NCBI RefSeq assembly: GCF_000970285.1
Contig: NZ_CP009516.1
Span: forward strand, 2,707,036-2,771,035
Reading direction: 5' to 3'
Source: Methanosarcina horonobensis HB-1 = JCM 15518
GTDB taxonomy: Archaea > Halobacteriota > Methanosarcinia > Methanosarcinales > Methanosarcinaceae
DNA: 64,000 nucleotides
Of the stretch, positions 1 to 8,391 are shown piece after piece. The notes beneath the pieces were generated by a model that worked only from the letters and a program-made list of their open reading frames with translations, searched no databases and was not told the DNA's origin. Numbering within the stretch: the first letter of the stretch is position 1; the number at the start of each line of letters is the position of its first letter. A program made the position numbers and the translations under genes.

Positions 1-49
1 AGTTTTGCCCAAAAGAAAGAGCCTGCTATCAGCAAATCAGGTTGAGTGA

Positions 50-1066
50 GTGGGTGATATGGTAATCTGGAAAGACCACGGGGAACTGTTTGTAAGATAT
101 AAAAAGAATCCTATACTTACCGTTGAGGATTGGCCTTACCAGGCTAATTCGGTTTTTAATCCTGCAGCCGTAATAGTTGATGGTAAAACTTTATTACTTG
201 TGCGTGTAGAAGACCACAGGGGTTTTTCTCACTTTACAATAGCCAGGAGCAATAACGGGGTAGATGGCTGGGAAATTGATACCGAGCCAACTTTTGCCCC
301 GGATCCTGTAAACTATCCTGAAGAGATATACGGCATTGAGGACCCGCGTATAACTTACATAGATGAGATGGGAAAGTGGGCTGTAGCATATACGGCTTTT
401 TCGGATTCCGGCCCCTTAACATCCCTTGCATTTACAGAAAATTTCCGTACCTTTGAAAGAATGGGGCCTACCATGCCTCCAGAAAACAAAGATGCTGCTA
501 TCTTTCCTGTAAAATTCAACAACAGGTGGGCAATGTTACACAGACCTGTATCAAATATTGCGGGTGCAAAAGCAAATATCTGGATTTCTTTTTCCCCGGA
601 TATGAAATACTGGGGAGAACATGAGGTTCTTCTGTATGCCAGAGAAGGAGGATGGTGGGATGCGCGTAAGATAGGTTTATCCCCGCAGCCGATCCGTGTG
701 TCTGACGGATGGTTAATTATGTATCACGGGGTACGCCAGACAACATCCAAAGCTAGTTACCGCCTTGGGATGGCTCTTCTTGACCCTGAAGATCCCAGGA
801 AAGTGCTCCACAGGTCAGAAGGCTGGGTTTTCGGGCCTCGTGAACTCTATGAGCGCAGTGGAGATGTTAATGATGTTGTTTTCCCCTGCGGATGGGTCCT
901 GGTAGGTGATGAGATCCGTATTTATTATGGAAGTGCAGATACCTCTGTATCCCTGGCAACCGCAAAAGTTTGTGATGTCCTGAATTATATCCATCAATGC
1001 CCTGAGGAGCAGTGCCCTGAAGATTACTGCAGATTTTTTGAAGAGCACAAGCATGTTACACCATGA
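50..1066 (+). CDS. GH130-type glycosidase / mannosyl phosphorylase
   Basis: This 338-residue protein has the five-bladed beta-propeller pattern of glycoside hydrolase family 130: FNPAA near residue 37, LLVRVEDHRG near 49, GIEDPR near 95, and late GWWDARKIG, YHGV and IYYGSADT blocks. The family mostly makes phosphorolytic or hydrolytic cuts in beta-mannosides. There is no signal peptide, so it acts in the cytoplasm. It lies just upstream of a glycosyltransferase fused to a mannose-6-phosphate-isomerase-type cupin, which suggests synthesis or turnover of a mannose-containing oligosaccharide. The start is uncertain: GTG at 50 or ATG at 59, and a GGTGAT sits directly before the ATG. The family is clear; the exact substrate is not. 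Confidence 0.85.
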   Translation: MGDMVIWKDHGELFVRYKKNPILTVEDWPYQANSVFNPAAVIVDGKTLLLVRVEDHRGFSHFTIARSNNGVDGWEIDTEPTFAPDPVNYPEEIYGIEDPRITYIDEMGKWAVAYTAFSDSGPLTSLAFTENFRTFERMGPTMPPENKDAAIFPVKFNNRWAMLHRPVSNIAGAKANIWISFSPDMKYWGEHEVLLYAREGGWWDARKIGLSPQPIRVSDGWLIMYHGVRQTTSKASYRLGMALLDPEDPRKVLHRSEGWVFGPRELYERSGDVNDVVFPCGWVLVGDEIRIYYGSADTSVSLATAKVCDVLNYIHQCPEEQCPEDYCRFFEEHKHVTP

Positions 1067-1132
1067 GTAAAAGTTGGAGAATTGGGAGCATATGAATAAT
1101 AAAATACTGGGGGGATCTTTGTCAGAATTGCT

Positions 1133-2473
1133 ATGTTATCTCCGATTGCCTGGAGCACACCGCCTAAAAAGTACGGTCCGTGGGAGTCAATGGTATCCTT
1201 ATTAACTGAAGGACTGGTAAAAAGGGGTATTGACGTTACACTTTTTGCAACAGCTGATTCGCACACTGCAGGCAAGCTTCATGCAGTGTGCCCGAGACCA
1301 TACGAAGAGGATAAAAGCATTCTTGTGAAAGTGTACGAAGGCCTGCATATCTCAGAAGTTTTTGAAAGGGCAAATGAATTTGATATAATCCACAATCATT
1401 TTGATTATCTACCTCTTACTTACAGTAAGCTTGTGGACACGCCTGTCGTAACGACCATACACGGCTTTTCTTCGCGAAAAATTCTGCCTGTCTATAAAAA
1501 GTACAATAACAGTACCTTTTATGTCTCCATAAGTGACGCCTACAGGTGTAATGAACTGGATTATATAGCAACGGTTCGGCATGGAATAGATACCGAGACT
1601 TTTCCTTTTAATGACAGACCAGAGGATTATCTTCTTTTTATATCACGCATTCACAGAGATAAAGGCACAAAAGAAGCAATAGAGGTTGCAAAAAGGTCAG
1701 GAATGAAGTTAAGAATGGCTGGCTTTATTGCTGACCCTGAATACTTTAAAAAAGAAGTCGAGCCCCATATAGATAACGAACAGATAATTTACGAGGGGCA
1801 CGTATTCCAGGTGCGCAAAAAAGAGCTTCTATCAAACGCCCGTGCTCTTTTGCATATGATCAATTATGAAGAAGCCTTCGGGCTCGGTGTGGTTGAAGCC
1901 CTTACCTGCGGGACGCCTGTAATTGCAGTAAACAAAGGTGCAATGCCTGAACTGATTATGGACGGAGAGACCGGATTCCTTGTAAGCGGCGTAGATGAAG
2001 CTGTAAATGCTGTACAGAAGCTTGGTTCCATTTCCCGCAAAAAATGCAGGGAAAGTGTGGAAAAACGCTTCTCCGTTGACAGAATGGTAGAGGATTACAT
2101 TAAAGTATACGAAACAATCCTAGAAAAACGCAAGCGTGAAGAAAAAAGACCCTGGGGCTTCTATGAAATACTTACCGAAAGACCGGGATATAAGGTCAAA
2201 CGTATAACTGTCCTGCCTCAGGAAGAAATCTCACTTCAGCGTCATGCCCATAGAAACGAGCACTGGTACATAGTTAGTGGCGAAGGGCTTGTAACTAAAA
2301 ACAGCGATCAGATAAGGGTACTTACCGGAGATTCGGTTGACCTGCCGGTAAATGAGATACACCGTGTTAGTAATATAGGTGGCCAGAACCTGGTATTCAT
2401 TGAGATTGCACAGGGAGATTATATGGGAGAAGACGATATCGAAAGGTTTGAAGACAAATACGGGAGAGCATAA
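1133..2473 (+). CDS. GT4 glycosyltransferase fused to mannose-6-phosphate isomerase-type cupin
   Basis: Residues 1-335 form a GT4 (GT-B fold) glycosyltransferase: an N-terminal YGPWE block, the acceptor-side HNHFDYLPL block, and the donor-site EAFGLGVVEALTCGTPVIA near 245. Residues 340-446 form a type II phosphomannose isomerase cupin beginning RPWGFYE, with metal-binding HxH and E in QRHAHRNEHW near 367 and a later His in NEIHRVSN. One chain therefore combines glycosyl transfer with a sugar-phosphate isomerase-like domain, next to a GH130 gene. The ATG at 1133 probably misses the real N-terminus. Another ATG at 1092 follows GGAG elements but is in a different frame, separated by a run of six G at 1109-1114. 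Adding one G would join it in frame as MNNKILGGIFVRIAM. Confidence 0.85.
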   Translation: MLSPIAWSTPPKKYGPWESMVSLLTEGLVKRGIDVTLFATADSHTAGKLHAVCPRPYEEDKSILVKVYEGLHISEVFERANEFDIIHNHFDYLPLTYSKLVDTPVVTTIHGFSSRKILPVYKKYNNSTFYVSISDAYRCNELDYIATVRHGIDTETFPFNDRPEDYLLFISRIHRDKGTKEAIEVAKRSGMKLRMAGFIADPEYFKKEVEPHIDNEQIIYEGHVFQVRKKELLSNARALLHMINYEEAFGLGVVEALTCGTPVIAVNKGAMPELIMDGETGFLVSGVDEAVNAVQKLGSISRKKCRESVEKRFSVDRMVEDYIKVYETILEKRKREEKRPWGFYEILTERPGYKVKRITVLPQEEISLQRHAHRNEHWYIVSGEGLVTKNSDQIRVLTGDSVDLPVNEIHRVSNIGGQNLVFIEIAQGDYMGEDDIERFEDKYGRA

Positions 2474-2482
2474 AAAAGCTTA

Positions 2483-2501
2483 TCCGAATTTATTATTCGG
2501 A
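2483..2501 (+). terminator. weak hairpin after the glycosyltransferase gene
   Basis: TCCGAAT at 2483-2489 pairs with ATTCGGA at 2495-2501, ten bases after the stop codon of the glycosyltransferase. It could end that transcript. The stem is short and there is no strong T tract. Confidence 0.35.
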
Positions 2502-2691
2502 CCTATTTCGACTAAAACCTTAATAAGCTAACTACGATTCAGAGTTGATAATAACTTTATAGCTAAGGCAATGATACTTATCTGAACTCCAGATCAACCC
2601 GAGTATCAAAGTATCAGAGCCTTTTTTCAGTTTGATTCTTGTTTATTTCTTTTCCTTTTTTCTTTTCCTTTTTTCCAGTTCCATCAGGTTT

Positions 2692-3036
2692 TCAGGAAGG
2701 ACATTCGGAGTCTTCATATGCCTGTCTGACCTGGACTGCAACATCTTTACCCAGCCTTTCGGATACATTTTCTACGAAGAGAACGAAATAATCAAAAGGT
2801 ATGCAGCCCAGGCTTTCTTCTCCTGACAGAATGAGCCTGATAAGGTATTCAAGGTCATATCTGGACAGCAACTTGATCCTTCTCAGGAAATCGTCTGCAT
2901 CTTTTGAGTAATGGTTTGCCAGAGGTGGAAGGATAGAACGGTAATTAACTCCTGACCCTGAACATAGATACCCTTCGCACTCCGGAGCAACCGTCTTTAA
3001 GATTCCGATATCTGTTTCTGAAAGTATTCTTGCCAT
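2692..3036 (-). CDS. conserved hypothetical protein, about 114 residues
   Basis: I do not recognise this small soluble protein. It begins MARILSETDIGILKTVAPEC and is predicted mainly helical, with no signal peptide or membrane segment. I place the start at the ATG at 3036 because GGTGATCATA lies directly before it, a good match to the archaeal anti-Shine-Dalgarno sequence with normal spacing; reading back to the GTG at 3048 would consume that site. It is convergent with the glycosyltransferase gene and appears to be transcribed alone. Such lineage-specific proteins are common in Methanosarcina. No function is proposed. Confidence 0.65.
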   Translation of the reverse strand: MARILSETDIGILKTVAPECEGYLCSGSGVNYRSILPPLANHYSKDADDFLRRIKLLSRYDLEYLIRLILSGEESLGCIPFDYFVLFVENVSERLGKDVAVQVRQAYEDSECPS

Positions 3037-3183
3037 TATGATCACCACATTTAAGCAAAATCTGGTTTTATGAGATATTCCTGAACAAAAGATGATCTAT
3101 GTTTCTGCTATTTAATAGATGAGGCTGCGGAGCTTTCTGTTTCTCCTGCCGGCTTTGACGCTTAAAGGTTAGAATATCTTTAT

Positions 3184-3528
3184 TCATTCTGTTTCAGCAA
3201 GAATGGATCTGAATAAAGGAATAAGAGGGGGAACATCCTGCTGTACAGTATCCCATAAAATTATCAGATCTACGCCAAAATAGCCATGAATTAGCCTGTC
3301 TCGCATGGTAGCCATATCTCTCCATGGAATAAAACTGTATTTCTCTCTCATCTCAAGGGGCAAATTTTTAGATGCTTCCCCTATGATTTCTATGGCTCTG
3401 ATCACAGCATATTGTGTTTTTCTATCGTTGACAAACTGGTCATAGGAGTATTCGGCGGTGAAATCCTCAATATCGAGCAGAGCACTAAGTATATCTTCTA
3501 TATAGTCTCCCGTTTCCCTGCTTTTCAT
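3184..3528 (-). CDS. hepT: HepT-like ribonuclease toxin (DUF86)
   Basis: This 114-residue all-helical protein carries the HepT active-site signature RX4HXY as R76, H81 and Y83 (RDRLIHGY). In characterised MntA-HepT systems HepT is a HEPN-family RNase, and its partner nucleotidyltransferase neutralises it by adding AMP to the tyrosine of this motif. Its ATG overlaps the stop of the upstream MntA-like gene by four bases, as expected for a translationally coupled toxin-antitoxin pair. Length and motif agree with the family, so the toxin should be active unless modified. Activity is inferred from the motif. Confidence 0.88.
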   Translation of the reverse strand: MKSRETGDYIEDILSALLDIEDFTAEYSYDQFVNDRKTQYAVIRAIEIIGEASKNLPLEMREKYSFIPWRDMATMRDRLIHGYFGVDLIILWDTVQQDVPPLIPLFRSILAETE

Positions 3529-3833
3529 ATCTCGACTACCTCTGAAAGAACACGTCTACCTATTCTGGGTTTCAGGGCAGTTTTTGATACAAGATCAACC
3601 TTGACCCCTAGCTCATCCGATAATTCATTCTCAAGCCTGGCATAACCCAATAGTGTGATGGACCCATTAAACTCCACCAGAATATCCAGATCGCTTGATG
3701 GACTCTGCTCTCCCCGGACATATGAACCAAAAACTCCCATATATTTAATAGGGTATTTTTTTTTCAATTCCGGAAGAATTTCCTGCAGTTTTTTGATATA
3801 TATGTCAACGTCATGCTGGTTCTGCAGTCTCAT
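3525..3833 (-). CDS. mntA: MntA-like minimal nucleotidyltransferase antitoxin
   Basis: This 102-residue minimal nucleotidyltransferase has the signature GSX10DXD: G36-S37, then D48 and D50 within GSYVRGEQSPSSDLD. In the known pairs this enzyme AMPylates the HepT tyrosine and so acts as the antitoxin. It is the first gene of a two-gene operon and overlaps hepT by the sequence ATGA. No clear ribosome binding site precedes its ATG at 3833, so it may be translated from a leaderless message. The pair could serve phage defence or element maintenance; the sequence does not decide. Confidence 0.88.
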   Translation of the reverse strand: MRLQNQHDVDIYIKKLQEILPELKKKYPIKYMGVFGSYVRGEQSPSSDLDILVEFNGSITLLGYARLENELSDELGVKVDLVSKTALKPRIGRRVLSEVVEI

Positions 3834-3843
3834 AGTATTTTGA

Positions 3844-4177
3844 ATTTATGGACGTTTGTATATAAATTAATGGTTGAGGATCCTTCATCCTTTTAACCAG
3901 TAAGTAAATCTCTTAAAAACACGCTTAATTATTTATTTTTTTATTAGGGAAGCTCTAAAGAATTTATATGAGTGTCTTGGAAAGAGAAGAAGATGAAAAT
4001 TAATTTTTGAGAAGTCCATAATTTTCTTATTATTCTCGATTCTCTTCCTTTTAGTCCTGCTCATCAAGTGTATAGCTCTAAAGTGAATTAGTCCTCTTGA
4101 GCGAAGCGAAAAGGACAGCGCACTGCAGAGCCGCAACTCTGCTGGCGAAGAAAAACTCGGAAAGAGAAATTAGGGCT
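3844..4177. other. intergenic stretch with two hairpins
   Basis: No gene was recognised. There are two adjacent inverted repeats. GTCCT at 4091-4095 pairs with AGGAC at 4111-4115 across a GAGCGAAGCG loop. GCAGAG at 4125-4130 pairs with CTCTGC at 4137-4142 around CCGCAA. They could be terminators for the minus-strand hydrolase gene at 4178 or the remains of a structured element. Confidence 0.4.
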
Positions 4178-4933
4178 TTATAGTTCAAGCCTCATGAGGT
4201 CTTCTGCAAGGATAATTTCGCCTTCAACATAGTCCTTGAGGCGGTGTATTGCTTCTTTTTCGTGCCCTCTCATTTCGGGGTAGAAGTGGGTGAGGCAGAT
4301 ACTTCCTATCTCGTTGTTATAGTCCTCAAGCATTTCAGCCAGAGTACTTGGAGTTGTATGATTTGTTACTTTTGTACCGGCAGGGAATGAACACTCGTGA
4401 ATAAGAAGGTCAGCTTCAACTGCCAGGTCCATTATATCCCTACAGGGTGCAGTATCTCCTGAGTATACGAATTCTCCGTCTTCTGCAGTCACGCGGTATG
4501 CGAGAGTAGGAACACTGTGGTCAGTAGCTGCGCAGGTTATTTCGCAGTCAAATCCCTCAGGCGTGAATTCCTTCCCCGGTGAGAGCTCTATAACGTCCAC
4601 ATCAACTCCATCCAGGATATACTCGTAAGCCCCAAGCACCCTCGAAAACCAGTCTTCTGTCCCGTCGGGCCCATAGACCCTCATATCAGTCTTTCCTCTA
4701 AGCCAGTTAGCCTTCAGGAGGGGGATCAGGTCAGCTACATGGTCAAGGTGAAGGTGTGAAAGAAGTACGGTATCAACATTCGTATGTGAGACTCCGGCGT
4801 CGGGAAAACGGCTCAGAACGCCGCTTCCGCAGTCAATAAGCAGAGGTTTTTCCTCAAGACTGACAAGTACTCCGGACTGTACCCGACCCTTCTGAGGGAT
4901 CGCAACTCCAGTGCCAAGAAATGTAATCTCCAT
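4178..4933 (-). CDS. metallo-beta-lactamase-fold hydrolase, ribonuclease Z-like
   Basis: This 251-residue protein has the RNase Z/arylsulfatase-like metallo-beta-lactamase fold. It begins MEITFLGTG and carries the dinuclear zinc motif as H60-L-H62-L-D64-H65 in SHLHLDHVADL, a further metal ligand in YSGDTAP, and a late HFYPE. It is shorter than full tRNase Z (about 300 residues) and I see no exosite arm, so it is more likely a general phosphodiesterase-type member than the tRNA 3' processing enzyme. It is cytoplasmic. It is divergent from the tRNA-Leu gene, and an AT-rich TATA-like stretch near 4950-4965 lies between them. The fold is certain; the substrate is unknown. Confidence 0.85.
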   Translation of the reverse strand: MEITFLGTGVAIPQKGRVQSGVLVSLEEKPLLIDCGSGVLSRFPDAGVSHTNVDTVLLSHLHLDHVADLIPLLKANWLRGKTDMRVYGPDGTEDWFSRVLGAYEYILDGVDVDVIELSPGKEFTPEGFDCEITCAATDHSVPTLAYRVTAEDGEFVYSGDTAPCRDIMDLAVEADLLIHECSFPAGTKVTNHTTPSTLAEMLEDYNNEIGSICLTHFYPEMRGHEKEAIHRLKDYVEGEIILAEDLMRLEL

Positions 4934-5030
4934 AGGGTAAAGAATAAACTTTAAATATTTTAACTTTATTTAAAGCATGTCCGCGTAACAAACTTTTTGC
5001 GGCTCAAAACCAGCCAGCTTTTTTCCAGGC

Positions 5031-5115
5031 GCGAGGGTTGCCCAGCCAGGCCAAAGGCGTCGGACTTAAGATCCGATATCGAAGGATTTCGTGGGTTCGA
5101 ATCCCACCCCTCGCA
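5031..5115 (+). tRNA. tRNA-Leu (anticodon UAA)
   Basis: The 85-nt gene folds as a class II tRNA. Acceptor GCGAGGG at 5031-5037 pairs with CCCTCGC at 5108-5114, with discriminator A at 5115. The anticodon arm is TCGGA-CTTAAGA-TCCGA, so the anticodon is TAA. There is a long variable arm, and the T arm is GTGGG-TTCGAAT-CCCAC. CCA is not encoded. The last four bases, CGCA, are the start of the casposon target-site duplication, so the element inserted at the 3' end without damaging the tRNA. Confidence 0.96.
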
Positions 5116-5125
5116 TCTGTTTCTA
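5112..5125 (+). repeat. left target-site duplication of the casposon
   Basis: The 14-bp sequence CGCATCTGTTTCTA covers the last four bases of tRNA-Leu(UAA) and ten bases beyond. An identical copy lies at 24291-24304, just outside the right terminal inverted repeat. A duplication of about this size at the 3' end of a tRNA gene matches casposase-mediated insertion as reported for archaeal casposons. Confidence 0.95.
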
Positions 5126-5156
5126 GGGTTATAGATATAAGGAAAAAAAGCAACGC
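5126..5156 (+). repeat. left terminal inverted repeat of the casposon
   Basis: These 31 bases are the exact reverse complement of 24260-24290. The outer end is GGGTTATAG and the inner end is AAGCAACGC. Identity stops at position 5157, which fixes the repeat length. It is expected to be the casposase recognition end. Confidence 0.96.
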
Positions 5157-5631
5157 ATGTGTAAGATTTCTGCACAACCTCTAATTTTAAGAATTTGCCT
5201 TAACAAAAAAACTACGATTTTCATAAACTGGATTTAATAAAAAAATCAAATTTTAGTATGTTGTTTTATGAGAGTTTTGCACAACAATTGATTTTTTAGA
5301 TTTTGTTTAACTTATTTGTTGTTTAACTCAAAAATACAAATTATTTATATCCATTTATTTGAATAATTATCTCGAATTTTTTTTGTATCTATTTGTGTAA
5401 AATAAGTGGTTATCAAAAGTAACCTTTCAAAAGATTTCCTGTGCAGATTGTTTTGTTATTTATCACTTGATTTTATTTCAATAATAATGTAAGGGCACAA
5501 GAGAAGGAGTAATTTTCTTTAGGCAAATTTTAGTATATGTCCCAAAAAATAGCAGTTAAAGTAAATATAAATAGCATGTTTATTGAAAATAAGTAAAAAT
5601 TAATATATAAGTTTAATCTTTGAATAAATAT
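5157..5631. other. casposon left subterminal region
   Basis: No gene was found in this AT-rich stretch. It holds GCACAACC at 5172-5179, which recurs inverted near the right end at 24235-24242, and a related TTGCACAACAA near 5278-5288. It also holds a paired GTTTAAC element at 5303-5334 that recurs at 12562-12593. A TATA-like TTAATATATAAG at about 5599-5610 probably drives the next gene. Confidence 0.6.
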
Positions 5632-6336
5632 ATGAATTCTAACCTAGAAACTTTAAAAAGAATAAAAAATAAAATTTGTGTTCTTCACTATTCTTCTTCT
5701 GACATGAAAAAGCATCCAGTGAAAATATCTGCCATCACATTATCAGAATATGGTAATGATGAAGCTATAACTTATTCAAGAGCATCTAAAACAGAAGAAG
5801 AAATTCTCTCTGCTTTTTTTAAATACGTTGAAGATAATCCAGACAAAATTTATGTTGGTTGGAATTTAAAGAACATTTCGTATGGAACACAGGTTCTTGA
5901 AAGAAGATATAAGGAGTTACTAGGAAAAGAACCTCCGATAATTAAGAACGTTTTTGACTTAGATGGAATTATAGAAGAAAGATACGGCAAAAAATACATT
6001 GGGCATGAGCCTCAAGGGAAATTGTACAACTTGTTAAGTTTAAATAATGTATCTTGTATTTATTTTTTACAAGGAAAAACTGAGGCTGAATTATACGAAA
6101 AAAATGACTTTCGGGAAATAGAAATGTCAAATTCCTGCAAAGTTTTAGGAATAAAAAAAATATTAGAGTTAATATTTGACAATAAACTTAAAACAAACGC
6201 AAGTTTATTATGGAAAATAAATTACAAAATTGATAACAGTCAGTTTTTAAAATTCGTAGGATTTTTCTTTGCAGTTGCAGGTTTTTTTATTAGTTTTTTT
6301 GGATTAATACTAACCCTATATGCAATGTATAAATAA
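5632..6336 (+). CDS. casposon cargo: degenerate DEDD-exonuclease-like protein with C-terminal membrane segment
   Basis: This protein of about 234 residues has a soluble N-terminal part and one hydrophobic C-terminal segment (FVGFFFAVAGFFISFFGLI) that should anchor it in the membrane. The block YVGWNLKNISYGTQVLERRY, followed by FDLDGII and YIGHEP, resembles exonuclease or RNase-H-like proteins and a family of uncharacterised proteins I recall with WNMRD-YG-type blocks. The first Asp-Glu pair of a DEDD site is not visible, so catalysis is doubtful. The TTG at 5620 could also start it, but the ATG at 5632 lies about 26 bases after a TATA-like box, which favours a leaderless message. Role unknown; carried as casposon cargo. 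Confidence 0.6.
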   Translation: MNSNLETLKRIKNKICVLHYSSSDMKKHPVKISAITLSEYGNDEAITYSRASKTEEEILSAFFKYVEDNPDKIYVGWNLKNISYGTQVLERRYKELLGKEPPIIKNVFDLDGIIEERYGKKYIGHEPQGKLYNLLSLNNVSCIYFLQGKTEAELYEKNDFREIEMSNSCKVLGIKKILELIFDNKLKTNASLLWKINYKIDNSQFLKFVGFFFAVAGFFISFFGLILTLYAMYK

Positions 6337-6828
6337 GCTTCTTACCTTTATTTTCATTGTACAACTTAAGGTTAATTTTTTTGATTTTTTTGTTTTTAAC
6401 AAATTTCAGTCAAAAGACGGGTTTTCATGATAAAGCGGTTCCAGTTAATATTAATGCTTACTTTATATTTTTTAATAAATTTAAGTTTAATTTTTTAATT
6501 TTCTATCAAATTTATGCATCACCGCCTTTTTCCTAAAATGCCTTAAATCTAAATAGATATTGTTATTATAACCTGATTTATATAACATTCAAAATTTTTG
6601 TACTTTATTTTAAGGATAATGTATAAGTATTATTTTTCAAAATTTTCTCCTTAAAATAAAAGTTTTTTAATAAATAACCTAGATTTTAGGATGTTATTAT
6701 AATCTCTTACATTTTTTGAAGATATTCTAAATGCTTTTTAATTCATATATTTTTTAAAAACGTCCTTATTCTTGGATTCAAACTATTTAGGAATGTTTTT
6801 AAAGAAAAAAATTAAACTTTAGAGCTGT
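6337..6828. other. AT-rich intergenic region in casposon left arm
   Basis: About 490 bases of very AT-rich sequence separate two plus-strand cargo genes. I see no ORF with coding character, no RNA gene and no clear repeat. Confidence 0.6.
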
Positions 6829-8391
6829 ATGTGGAGAGAGGATTTAAAACAACATATTAAACCTATAATTCTCGAAGTTATTATAGGAATTTTTCTAATA
6901 TTAGTCTCTGTTTTTGTAATTGAGTCATATAACGATAACCTAGAAACAAAACAGGAAATTGATTATCGTTTTGATCAAGCAAATCTTTTTTCCAATACCA
7001 AACAACTTGAAAAAGCAATTGAACAATATAACGATATTCTTAAAATATCATATAAAAAATTTCCTTCCGATTATGCAAGGGCTCAAAGTAATCTTGGGCA
7101 TATATATCAGGATTTAGCTGAGGTTAGAGATAAGGAAAATAATGCTCAAAATGCTATTAACGCATATCAAAAAGCTCTAGAAGTATATACAGTTGAGAAA
7201 TGTCCTTATAACTATGCACATACTCAAAATCGTCTTGGGAATGCATATAGATGTTTGGCTGAGGTTAGGGATCAAGAAGCAAATGCTCAGAATGCTGTTG
7301 ATGCATACCAAAAAGCTCTAGAAATATACACGTTAGATAATTATCCACTTGACTACGCCATGGTACAAAATAATCTTGGAAATGCATATATACGTTTAGC
7401 TGAAGTCAGAGATAGGAGCAGTAATGTACAAAATGCTATTGATTCCTTTCAAAAAGCTCTAGAAATATACACGTTAGATAATTATCCACTTGACTATGCC
7501 ATGGTTCAAAGTAATCTTGGAAATGCATATCTGTACTCAGCTGAGGTTAGAGACAAGGAAAAAAATGCTCAAAATGCTATTAATGCATACCAAAAAGCTC
7601 TAGAAGTATATACAGTTGAGCAATATCCAGTTGATTATGCGGGGTCTCAAAGCAATCTCGGATATGCATATTCTATTTTGGCTGAGGTTAGAGACAAGGA
7701 AAAAAATGCTCAAAAAGCTATTAATGCATACCAAAAAGCTCTAGAAATATATACAGTTGAGAAATTTCCAATTGATTATGCCATGGTTCAAAATCATCTT
7801 GGGAATGCATTCGGGTGTTTGGCTGAAGTAAGGGATTATGAGAATAATTCTCTAAATGCTATTAATGCTTTTCAAAAAGCTCTAGAAATATATACTTTAG
7901 ATAATTATCCACTTGACTATGCCATGGTTCAAAGTAATCTTGGCGACGAATATAGGTGTTTGGCTGAGGTTAGAGATCAAGAATCAAATGCTCAAAATGC
8001 TATTTATACTTGTCAAAAAGCTCTAGAAGTATATACAATTGATAAATATCCACTTGACTTTGCAAATACTCAAAATCATCTTGGAAATGCATATAGATGT
8101 TTAGCTGAGGTTAGAGATACGGAAAATAATGCTCAAAATGCTATTAATGCATACCAAAAAGCTCTAGAAATCTTTACAATTGAGGAATATCCACTTGACT
8201 ATGCACATATTCAACATAATCTTGGGAATGCATATAGATGTTTAGCTGAGGTTAGAGACAAGGAAACAAACGGTCAAAAAGCTATTAATGCATACCAAAA
8301 AGCTCTAGAAATCTTTACAATTGAGGAATATCCACTTGACTATGCAGAAACTCAAAAGGATCTTGAAACAGCAAAAGGATTTTTTCTTTAA
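6829..8391 (+). CDS. casposon cargo: membrane-anchored TPR protein with 47-residue repeats
   Basis: The 520-residue protein starts with a short cytoplasmic segment, one transmembrane helix at about 13-32 (IILEVIIGIFLILVSVFVI), and then nine nearly identical repeats of about 47 residues plus a partial tenth. Each follows the pattern YA-Q-NLGNAY-LAEVRD-NAQNAINAYQKALE-YT-YPLD, a TPR variant frequent in Methanosarcina. The repeats are also very similar as DNA, for example CAAAAAGCTCTAGAA, so the array expands or shrinks easily and is homogenised. TPR arrays bind protein partners, so this is probably a membrane-bound scaffold. It neighbours another large TPR membrane protein on the opposite strand. 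Function unknown. Confidence 0.8.
   Translation: MWREDLKQHIKPIILEVIIGIFLILVSVFVIESYNDNLETKQEIDYRFDQANLFSNTKQLEKAIEQYNDILKISYKKFPSDYARAQSNLGHIYQDLAEVRDKENNAQNAINAYQKALEVYTVEKCPYNYAHTQNRLGNAYRCLAEVRDQEANAQNAVDAYQKALEIYTLDNYPLDYAMVQNNLGNAYIRLAEVRDRSSNVQNAIDSFQKALEIYTLDNYPLDYAMVQSNLGNAYLYSAEVRDKEKNAQNAINAYQKALEVYTVEQYPVDYAGSQSNLGYAYSILAEVRDKEKNAQKAINAYQKALEIYTVEKFPIDYAMVQNHLGNAFGCLAEVRDYENNSLNAINAFQKALEIYTLDNYPLDYAMVQSNLGDEYRCLAEVRDQESNAQNAIYTCQKALEVYTIDKYPLDFANTQNHLGNAYRCLAEVRDTENNAQNAINAYQKALEIFTIEEYPLDYAHIQHNLGNAYRCLAEVRDKETNGQKAINAYQKALEIFTIEEYPLDYAETQKDLETAKGFFL

Noticed and set aside
5162-5163. A single-end origin for the element, for example a tRNA-targeting tyrosine-integrase island
   Set aside because: No integrase gene is present, and the perfect inverted repeats with a 14-bp duplication fit casposase insertion rather than site-specific recombination with a long tRNA-derived direct repeat.
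7080-8391. Regular DNA repeats with a period near 140 bases, at first sight like a repeat array
   Set aside because: They are codons of the 47-residue TPR repeats in one open frame, with no spacer-repeat structure.
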